Assembly (NCBI GenBank): GCA_905182405.1
Contig: CAJJBQ010000001.1
Span: 310,001 to 374,000 of the forward strand
Length of the DNA: 64,000 nt
Source: Akkermansiaceae bacterium
GTDB lineage: Bacteria; Verrucomicrobiota; Verrucomicrobiia; Verrucomicrobiales; Akkermansiaceae
Direction: 5' to 3'
Position numbers and translations under genes: made by a program. This document shows positions 57,122 to 64,000 of the stretch, one piece after another. The notes under the pieces are model-generated. The model was not told the DNA's origin. It saw only the letters and a program-made list of their open reading frames with translations, and made no database searches. Positions within the stretch are counted from its first letter, which is position 1. The number at the start of each line of letters is the position of its first letter.

Positions 57122-58615
57122 ATGCATCTGGTCCAAAAGTCCGCTACAATCCTCTCCCTTTGTCTCTTTTTCCAGCCCTCGCAGGGCGCTGAAAAAGGGA
57201 GCCCCGTCACTTTCAGTAAGGACATCGCCCCGATCATCTTCGAAAGCTGCACCACCTGCCACCGACCGGGCCAGATCGGTCCCTTTTCGCTGACTGACTA
57301 CAAGACCGTCAAACGGCGGGCCAAGCAGATCGTTGAAGTCACCGAAGAACGCATCATGCCTCCTTGGCACGCCGACCCGGGTGATGTGGTATTTAGTAAC
57401 GACCGCTCTCTCACCCCGCAGCAAATTTCGCTTTTCGCCGACTGGGTTGCCGCCGGTAGCCCCGAGGGTGATCCTTCAGAGACACCGCCGCTTCCGGAAT
57501 TCCATGGGGACTGGCAAATAGGCAAGCCAGACCAGATTGCCACGATGGTGGAGCCCTTCACCATACCGGCCGAGGGCAGGGATATCTACCGCCATTTTGT
57601 CATCCCACTGAACCTCGATCAGGACACTTGGGTAAAAGGTGCGGAGTTTCTCCCCGGAGACCCGGAGGTTGTTCATCACATACTCTACTTTCTCGACACC
57701 ACAGGAAAGGCTCGGGAATACGACGCCGAGGACACGAAACCTGGCTTCGGCATGTCAAAATCGAACGCCGGGTTCCGTTACATTGGCGGCTGGGACGTTG
57801 GCACCCAACCCTCTGAATTACCCTATGGCCTCCGCTGGCTCATCCCGAAGGGTTCGGATCTCGTGGTGCAAATCCACTATCATCCGAGTGGCAAGGAGAC
57901 CACCGACCAATCATCCGTCGGTTTCCATTTCTCGGACGAACCGACATCCCGTCCCTGGTCCATCATTCAAATACCACCGCGCTTCGGCGAACTTCAAGGC
58001 ATCGACATCGCTGCAGGTGATAAAGAGCATATTGAAAAGGCCACTTTTATCATTCCGGAGGATTGTGAAGCCTTCGCCGTCAACGGCCACGCCCACTACC
58101 TCGCCAAGCGCATGGAATTGACCGCCACTTTCCCGGACGGAAGCACCCGGTGCCTGCTCAGAACCACGCGGTGGGACTTCAGGTGGCAGGAGGACTACAC
58201 CTTCGAGGAGCCCGTCAAGCTTCCCGCAGGCACGCGCCTCGACGTGCTGATTTCCTATGATAACTCTGCCTCAAATCCTAATAATCCGACCATTCCCCCG
58301 GTCGGAGTGCGATGGGGTCCATCGACCACCGACGAAATGGGATCGATCACGCTGGCGGCAATGTTCGACACCCAGGACCAAAAAATGGCGACCCACGAGG
58401 CCCTGCGGATCTTTCTCGTCAACCAGTTAATCGACCGTCTCATGGAGGGCAAATTTGGCGGTCGTAACAAACAGATGGTACAAGTACGAAAATTACTGCA
58501 GGCACTGGATCTGAACCAAGATTCCCAGCTCTCGCCAAGCGAGCGCATCCCTGCCATCGACTTCATCCGGAATAGCGACTTTATGAAGAGATTCGGAGCG
58601 ATCGGATTCGACTGA
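57122..58615 (+). CDS. Cytochrome-linked copper type II monooxygenase-like protein
   Basis: A 497-residue secreted protein. After a signal (cleavage near residue 22) comes a heme-binding CTTCH motif in ESCTTCHRPGQIGPF, an N-terminal cytochrome C-like domain. The rest matches the copper type II ascorbate-dependent monooxygenase (PHM) family: VVHHILYF at about residue 182 for the first copper site, HYHPSG at about 250 and NGHAHYLAKRM at about 320 for the second. The C-terminus has an EF-hand-like LDLNQDSQLSPSERI near residue 465. It is translated right after the redoxin. The substrate is unknown. Confidence 0.8.
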   Translation: MHLVQKSATILSLCLFFQPSQGAEKGSPVTFSKDIAPIIFESCTTCHRPGQIGPFSLTDYKTVKRRAKQIVEVTEERIMPPWHADPGDVVFSNDRSLTPQQISLFADWVAAGSPEGDPSETPPLPEFHGDWQIGKPDQIATMVEPFTIPAEGRDIYRHFVIPLNLDQDTWVKGAEFLPGDPEVVHHILYFLDTTGKAREYDAEDTKPGFGMSKSNAGFRYIGGWDVGTQPSELPYGLRWLIPKGSDLVVQIHYHPSGKETTDQSSVGFHFSDEPTSRPWSIIQIPPRFGELQGIDIAAGDKEHIEKATFIIPEDCEAFAVNGHAHYLAKRMELTATFPDGSTRCLLRTTRWDFRWQEDYTFEEPVKLPAGTRLDVLISYDNSASNPNNPTIPPVGVRWGPSTTDEMGSITLAAMFDTQDQKMATHEALRIFLVNQLIDRLMEGKFGGRNKQMVQVRKLLQALDLNQDSQLSPSERIPAIDFIRNSDFMKRFGAIGFD

Positions 58616-58789
58616 TAGCTACGTAAACCGCATGCTTTCCGACAATGGCAGGCATCCGGAATATCCACCTCTTCATTTCACCGTTACTGGGATTTTAGAA
58701 AGAGGTGCTTCCCCGTCATTAGATCTGTCTCGCTCGCCCTGCAGGACAGATATTGACCACTCCGGACCATGGGTTTAAACTGCCTTCCT

Positions 58790-61555
58790 ATGCGTGCCGT
58801 CCTTTTGTTCCTATCGCTCTTCATCGCCAGTGAGGTAACTTGCTCCGCGATCACCATCAATGGACTCAGGGACGAGACTGTCTACACCGATAGCGTCACC
58901 TTCGAGGTCGTCCATGAACCCGGCTTCGGACTCCAGTTTCTAATCAACGGAGACAGTGCCACAACGAGTTCCCCAATCACCATCGACGAGGCAGGGTTCT
59001 ACGAACTTCTTGTCAAAAAACTCGCTCCAGAGTCGTCCGAAATCGTGGAAACTGAGACTGTGCATTTCATTGTCCGCTCAAGCGAGCGTGGCAGCTCTGA
59101 GAATGGGCTTCGACCATGGGTGCCTAGGATGAATATCCCCGCCGCTGATGCGGAGATCGACTCAGGCTCATTGGAGCTCATCGCGCCGAGGCAGTTCCCA
59201 ATCAACTGGCCCATCCCGGTGGTGGCAAAGCTTGTCGACGGAGGTAATCAACCTCTGCGCGTGATGGCAGATGCGCAAATCAATGACCAGACCGTTCGAC
59301 TCTACCGCGGGGTCGGAAGTTTGCATCTCTCTGCTGTTTCTGCCGATGAAACTCACAACATCACGATTGAGGCCGCGTCTCAATCCGCGACGACAGATGT
59401 GCTGACGAGTTCCCTGCCCATCATTATCGCTCCCGCGAGCATCGATCTAGACACCAACTGGACCAGCCCGGGAATCGTTCAAATCAACGCAGACATGAAT
59501 GTTGCCGCAGGCGCAACGCTATCGATCGGTCCTGGTGTGATCGTAGAGATCGGTAATGGCGTGGATCTCACGATTAATGGTAACTTGCTGCTCAACGGGG
59601 ACGAGAGCAACCCGACTGTCATGACAGCTGCGCCCGGTTCTATTTGGGGCGGCTGTCTCGTCAACGGCGAGGTCCACGCCACCTTCCTATTCGTCACCCG
59701 CGGCGGCGAGGACCCGAATTGGTTCAACGGCTCCGGTTTTTCTGCCCATCGTAAGGACCAGGCAACTTTTTTGTTTAATACTGACAGCTTCGGCTCCTTC
59801 GAGGATTGCTACTGGATCGAGAATCCCGGACAGGCGCTGCACGGCAATGACGCAACGCTCACGCTCGATCGATGCCTCGTGCAGCGAAGCCCCACTACCG
59901 GGCAGTTCAATGGTGGTGCGGTCGTTCTCCGTGACTGCCACCTTGTGGAATTTCCGAGAGACTCTCCTGAGTTCGCCCACAAGGTCAACGACGGCATCTA
60001 CTTCAAAACCGGAAATCACGAATTGCACGATACCGTGATCGGTTGGGCCAAAGACGACGGCGTCGATGCTGGATCGGGTTCGGCAGGAACGGTTCTGGTC
60101 GACGGATGCTGGTTCGAGTCCTGCTTCCACGAAGCCATGGCATGGAGCGGCGGTGGTCGCGATGTCATCGTGCGCAACACCGTAGCTCTCAACAGCGGGC
60201 AGGGAATCGAATGCGGGTTTAGCACTAGCGGCAGTAGCCCGATCGTCACGGTGTCCGATTCAATCACTATCGGAAATTCTATCGGCTGGCGCTTCGGTGA
60301 CAACTACACTTGGGACTATAAAGGCTTTCTCACTGTCACGGATTCGATATCGCTCTATAACGAGAAGGACGTCTGGGGCTATGAGTGGGACTCCTGGACC
60401 TATCGTGCCGATGCCATGGACATCCGCGATAATTGGCTCACCCGGGAAAATCCAATGCACCCGGACAACCGCATCTGGGACGGCTCCGATCTCACCCTGA
60501 TCGAAGCGCTTGAGCCAACCACCGCGGTCGTGGGTGCCGGCTTCAGCAGCAGCGAGATGCAACGGCCGATGCAGCGCTACGGTGAGGAGATCGAATTCGG
60601 CTTCAGTTCATTCGGTTCGATCCCACCAGGGCTTGGCTTCACGATCTCCTCGAAAGTCGTCGGCAAGTCCGAAGAGACCACCATTTTCGGAGGTCTGAGG
60701 GCGAGTTCCGGACAAATGCTCGCCAGTTACAAGCCCACTTTCTCCCCTCGTGGCGGACTTGTCGAATACATCAGATTCACCCTGCACGACGGCAACAACG
60801 GGCAGATTACCACCCCGCGCAATCTCATCTACATCGACACACCCGACGTCGACAATCTCGAGGTCGTCGTTCCACTTGGATCAGAATGGGCTTACCTCGA
60901 CAACGGCAGCGATCCTGGTCCGGGTTGGATCGAGGAGAACTTCGACGACTCCACTTGGAAGTATGGACCTGCAGAATTCGGCTACGGTGACGACGACGAG
61001 TCCACCAAAATCGACGACTCTTCTGCAAACTATCCAAGCTATTATTTCCGCCACGCGTTCGAACCGGATGATCTATTCAGCGATACACAAGCCACGATTC
61101 GCCTCAGGCGCGACGACGGGGCCATCGTTTACCTCAACGGGATCGAAGTGATGCGCAGTAACCTGCCGAAAGGTCCGATCTCACAGTTAGATTTCGCCTT
61201 GGGCGTCGTCGACGACAAAGATGAATATGTTACGGTGTCGATCGATTCTTCTCTCCTTATCGATGGCGATGAGAATATTCTCGCCGTCGAAGTTCACCAG
61301 GCAAACGCGACATCGTTGAATGTGAGCTTCGATCTCGAACTTAAGCTCGAACGGCCACTGGAGCCGAAGCTATTCCTGGTTCCAAGCGCTGAATTAAAAG
61401 CTCTGATCTTCTGGACCAACACCGGCAACGAACTGTTGGAAGAATCTACCGACCTCGTGACCTGGACTCCCATTCCAGATGCGGTTAGTCCCAAGGAAAT
61501 CGACTACATGAACGAAGGAGCGTGGAGATTCTATCGCCTGAGAATGGTGCCATGA
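58790..61555 (+). CDS. Large secreted right-handed beta-helix protein with beta module and C-terminal signature
   Basis: A 921-residue protein with a signal peptide (cleavage near residue 22). The region ~210-570 is a right-handed parallel beta-helix with rungs such as GNGVDLTINGNLLLNGDESN, DATLTLDRCLVQRSPTTGQF and VIVRNTVALNSGQGIECGFS, the fold of pectate lyases and other polysaccharide-active proteins. A second beta module follows (~690-860) with VPLGSEWAYLDNGSDPGPGW and RDDGAIVYLNGIEVMRSNLP, as in the 51223 and CotH proteins. The end is STDLVTWTPIP...FYRLRMVP. It may bind or cleave an acidic polysaccharide at the cell surface. Followed 13 bases later by a convergent gene. Confidence 0.75.
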   Translation: MRAVLLFLSLFIASEVTCSAITINGLRDETVYTDSVTFEVVHEPGFGLQFLINGDSATTSSPITIDEAGFYELLVKKLAPESSEIVETETVHFIVRSSERGSSENGLRPWVPRMNIPAADAEIDSGSLELIAPRQFPINWPIPVVAKLVDGGNQPLRVMADAQINDQTVRLYRGVGSLHLSAVSADETHNITIEAASQSATTDVLTSSLPIIIAPASIDLDTNWTSPGIVQINADMNVAAGATLSIGPGVIVEIGNGVDLTINGNLLLNGDESNPTVMTAAPGSIWGGCLVNGEVHATFLFVTRGGEDPNWFNGSGFSAHRKDQATFLFNTDSFGSFEDCYWIENPGQALHGNDATLTLDRCLVQRSPTTGQFNGGAVVLRDCHLVEFPRDSPEFAHKVNDGIYFKTGNHELHDTVIGWAKDDGVDAGSGSAGTVLVDGCWFESCFHEAMAWSGGGRDVIVRNTVALNSGQGIECGFSTSGSSPIVTVSDSITIGNSIGWRFGDNYTWDYKGFLTVTDSISLYNEKDVWGYEWDSWTYRADAMDIRDNWLTRENPMHPDNRIWDGSDLTLIEALEPTTAVVGAGFSSSEMQRPMQRYGEEIEFGFSSFGSIPPGLGFTISSKVVGKSEETTIFGGLRASSGQMLASYKPTFSPRGGLVEYIRFTLHDGNNGQITTPRNLIYIDTPDVDNLEVVVPLGSEWAYLDNGSDPGPGWIEENFDDSTWKYGPAEFGYGDDDESTKIDDSSANYPSYYFRHAFEPDDLFSDTQATIRLRRDDGAIVYLNGIEVMRSNLPKGPISQLDFALGVVDDKDEYVTVSIDSSLLIDGDENILAVEVHQANATSLNVSFDLELKLERPLEPKLFLVPSAELKALIFWTNTGNELLEESTDLVTWTPIPDAVSPKEIDYMNEGAWRFYRLRMVP

Positions 61556-61568
61556 TCGTGAAGGTTGA

Positions 61569-62678
61569 TTATCGATCCGGTCCGAAGATCGTCAGTGGAT
61601 CAGAATGGAACTTCATAAAATCAGGAGCGCTGGGATGGCCTGCATAAGGTCCAAAATGATGCCCCTGGTTTTTATTGCGCCAGACGAGCACCCAAGCCGT
61701 TTTACGGCTCCACTCGTCGTGTTTGAGGGCTTTGAGGAGATACTGGGTCCACCAATCTGAATTGGGAACCTTGTCGACGCCCGTCTCAGTGAGGGCGGCA
61801 ACTTTACCACGTTCCGCCGCCAGTCGATTGATCATCGACAAGGCTTCGCCAAATCGAGGAACCTTTTTCCAATGCCAGCCCTGATAATAATCGAGGCCAA
61901 AGATGTCGATGGAGTCATCGCCGGGATAACGGTTCAAATACTCTTTCGTCGTGGAGATATCTTGGGGTGAATAGGCATAAAGGAGGTGATGGATTTCACG
62001 GGTGTTCCGGAGGTGGTTGATGGTCATCTTCCAGAGCGCAACGAACTCTTTCCCCGTGCAGGCCTTCGTTCCCCACCACGACCAATCCTGATTGTGTTCA
62101 TGAAAGGGACGCAGGACGACCGGGATCAATTTGCCATCCTTGCGTTTCAAGGTGCGCAAGAAGGTCGCGACCTGATCCAGAGTTTTGAGAAAGGCTGCGT
62201 GGTGGGTTCCGCTGGGCAGGATATTTTCAACGGCTGGCCTTTTGTCCCAAGCATTACCCCCAGTCACGGGATTGTCGAGATGCAGGGAGAGCGTGTTGAT
62301 TCCGCCTCGAGCATCGGCTTCAATGATTAGGCGGGTCATCGCTTCGAAGCGGACTCCATCCAGATTGACACTCTTGTGAATATCGCCGAGGTCCCATCCG
62401 TAAACCGCAGGCCAATCGCCGCAGACGTCCTTGATGTCGCTCCGGTTTTTGTCGCCGCGCCACCCGACTCCGTATGCGGGGGTATCCTGATGGCCGAAAA
62501 GAACTCCTTTGCTGCTCTGTGCACGAAGACGTTGAAAAAGAGCCACGGTTTCCGGGGTCGCTTGAGGATCAATGGGGCGAGCCACCGCCTTTTCAGTGCC
62601 AGCCGCATGACCTAGCAGGACGAAGATCAAAAACAGTGGGAACAAACCTGGAAGAAAGTGAATCATAATGTGCCGCAT
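61569..62678 (-). CDS. Glycoside hydrolase family 26 (mannanase/xylanase type)
   Basis: A 369-residue secreted enzyme; the Met at 62678 (MRHIMIHFLPGLFPLFLIFV) gives a signal with a basic start. It has the GH26 acid/base Glu194 in RPFHEHNQDWSWWG and the likely nucleophile Glu298 in AALTETGVDK, plus FGHQDTPAYGVGW and NAWDKRPAVE near the substrate groove. GH26 cleaves beta-1,4-mannan or related beta-glycans. It is the most direct evidence for a polysaccharide hydrolase here. An alternative start at 62666 is equally likely. It is divergent from the beta-helix gene. Confidence 0.88.
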   Translation of the reverse strand: MRHIMIHFLPGLFPLFLIFVLLGHAAGTEKAVARPIDPQATPETVALFQRLRAQSSKGVLFGHQDTPAYGVGWRGDKNRSDIKDVCGDWPAVYGWDLGDIHKSVNLDGVRFEAMTRLIIEADARGGINTLSLHLDNPVTGGNAWDKRPAVENILPSGTHHAAFLKTLDQVATFLRTLKRKDGKLIPVVLRPFHEHNQDWSWWGTKACTGKEFVALWKMTINHLRNTREIHHLLYAYSPQDISTTKEYLNRYPGDDSIDIFGLDYYQGWHWKKVPRFGEALSMINRLAAERGKVAALTETGVDKVPNSDWWTQYLLKALKHDEWSRKTAWVLVWRNKNQGHHFGPYAGHPSAPDFMKFHSDPLTIFGPDR

Positions 62679-62841
62679 CGAAGCGATTTTGAGCCTATCG
62701 TCTCGATGAGTGATCGTCAATTGATCGAGGACCTCGGACAAAAGGGGGGCACAGATTTTTCCGGAACGAGTCCGAACGGCACGATTATCAAAAAAGGAAG
62801 ATCTGTTTCCCTTTCGAATGGTTCTTCGCTAGAATTTTCCG

Positions 62842-64000
62842 ATGAGTAACGTCAAAAACTTTGGAGCAACTGGCGATGGACAGACCGACGACACCGCGGC
62901 GATTCAACATGCGATCAAGGATGGTGATGGCTTGTTGGAGTTTCCCAAGGGGACCTACCTGATCACAAGTCCGCTTGAAATTCCTCTCAAGGAATCAGGT
63001 CCCCGCGGCATTTCGGGATCGATGGGCACCGCCACGATCGTCATGGCAGGCCCCGGTCCCGCCTTCCGCCTTCTCGGGAACCACGGCGGAACGGGTGATC
63101 CCGGTTCGGTAAAGCTAGGAGTTTGGCAGTCGGAAAGAATGCCTACGGTTCGGGAAATCGTCATTGAGGGATCCCACGCGGAAGCCGATGGATTCGAGCT
63201 AAAAGGGACCATGCAGGCGATCTTTGACGGTGTCATGATCCGGCACGTCAGGCATGGTATTCATCTTGTGGAGCGTAATCGAAACATTCAAATCGTGAAT
63301 TGCCACATTTATCATAACCGAGGGGTTGGTATCTTCATGGACGGCCTCAATCTTCATCAGATCAACATCGCAAATTCGCACATCAGCTACAATCGCTTGG
63401 GCGGGATCCGAATTGAACGATCAGAAATTAGAAACCTCCAAATCACCGGGAACGATATTGAATACAATAATACCGAGCAGTCCTTCCCCGAGCTTCCCAA
63501 TGCGCCGACGGCGGAAATCTGGATCGATACCACGGCGGAGGGAGCAAGCGTCAATGAAGTCACGATTGTCTCTAATACAATCCAGGCGACCTCTTCCAAA
63601 GAGGGGCGGAACATCCGGATCATGGAGAAGCGTGACAGCTCGAGACCCCCCGGCCTGATCACCATCACCGGAAATATTATCGGTTCTCAAGAGACTAATA
63701 TTCATCTGAGCGGTTGCTACGGAATCACTCTGACCGGCAACTTGATCTACTCCTGTTCCCATCGAAATCTCCTGATCGAAGATTCACGCTTGATTGTCAT
63801 CGGTAGTAACAACTTCCGCCGCCACACCAAGAGGGCTGGTATGGGTGTCCGCCTGATCGATAGCCGGGACTGCACAATTTCAGGCTGTAGTTTCCACGAC
63901 GAATCCTTGGAGGGTCAAGAAAACGGTGCGTCACTTTTGGAGCTGAAAAACTGTCAACGCATCGCGGTTAATGGTTGCAATTTTAGCGATGGCGTTCCCT
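62842..64000 (+). CDS. Pectate-lyase-superfamily beta-helix protein, 3' partial
   Basis: The frame is open to the window end (386 codons) with no stop, so the gene is 3'-truncated. It begins MSNVKNFGATGDGQTDDTAA, the Pectate_lyase_3 (GH28-type) N-terminal signature. Rungs such as VNCHIYHNRGVGIFMDGLNL, LQITGNDIEYNNTEQSFPEL and GITLTGNLIYSCSHRNLLIE follow. No signal peptide is present, and an in-frame TAG at 62830-62832 rules out a longer start, so it would act in the cytoplasm or be exported otherwise. It is divergent from the GH26 gene and 163 bases away. Confidence 0.85.
   Translation, partial: MSNVKNFGATGDGQTDDTAAIQHAIKDGDGLLEFPKGTYLITSPLEIPLKESGPRGISGSMGTATIVMAGPGPAFRLLGNHGGTGDPGSVKLGVWQSERMPTVREIVIEGSHAEADGFELKGTMQAIFDGVMIRHVRHGIHLVERNRNIQIVNCHIYHNRGVGIFMDGLNLHQINIANSHISYNRLGGIRIERSEIRNLQITGNDIEYNNTEQSFPELPNAPTAEIWIDTTAEGASVNEVTIVSNTIQATSSKEGRNIRIMEKRDSSRPPGLITITGNIIGSQETNIHLSGCYGITLTGNLIYSCSHRNLLIEDSRLIVIGSNNFRRHTKRAGMGVRLIDSRDCTISGCSFHDESLEGQENGASLLELKNCQRIAVNGCNFSDGVP

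Overview
This window looks like the chromosome of a marine or aquatic member of the Verrucomicrobiota, probably near Akkermansiaceae/Rubritaleaceae or Roseibacillus-like bacteria. That placement is an inference from gene content: several S1 sulfatases, DUF1080 proteins, a PSD1 planctomycete-type cytochrome protein followed by DUF1501, a ThuA protein, CotH/lamin-tail giants, a PEP-CTERM remnant, and weak Shine-Dalgarno signals. No rRNA, tRNA, CRISPR array, phage or intact insertion sequence was seen.

Layout. 1-5206 is a housekeeping block on the plus strand: an O-antigen-ligase-type polymerase with a TPR tail (5'-truncated by the window), prs, rplY/ctc, pth, rpsF and ssb. 5353-6146 holds a methyltransferase and a VF530 protein on the minus strand. 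6160-11217 has three decayed genes around intact rlmN, then selB preceded by a divergent IF-1 paralogue on the same strand. 11335-17469 has a 1700-residue CotH/lamin-tail protein facing a secreted thioredoxin. 18320-29104 is a first sulfated-glycan region: three sulfatases, DUF1080, a secreted metallopeptidase, a VOC protein and a NagX-like acyltransferase, with decayed genes between them. 29366-37433 holds two more DUF1080 proteins, a lipoprotein with a 15-bp tandem repeat, a SASA esterase and a LamG-like protein, again with remnants between. 37722-42904 is the PSD1-DUF1501-ThuA group. 43008-50840 has a fourth sulfatase, a BNR sialidase-like protein and a DEAD-box helicase. 51223-64000 has large secreted proteins, truA, a PQQ-propeller protein, a redoxin-copper monooxygenase pair, a GH26 enzyme and a beta-helix protein that runs off the window.

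How the genes fit together. Sulfatases, DUF1080 (3-keto-glycoside hydrolase type), SASA esterase, BNR/sialidase fold, GH26 and NagX-like acetyltransferase suggest breakdown of sulfated, acetylated polysaccharide outside the cytoplasm. This is inferred from families, since no SusCD or transporter genes are visible.

Most notable: (1) four unrelated secreted proteins end in the same short C-terminal signature, a possible sorting or anchoring domain; (2) an IF-1 paralogue sits directly upstream of selB; (3) at least fifteen recognisable gene remnants lie between intact genes, an unusually high density of decay; (4) an in-frame 15-bp VNTR encodes a long LEAKA-repeat helix in a lipoprotein.
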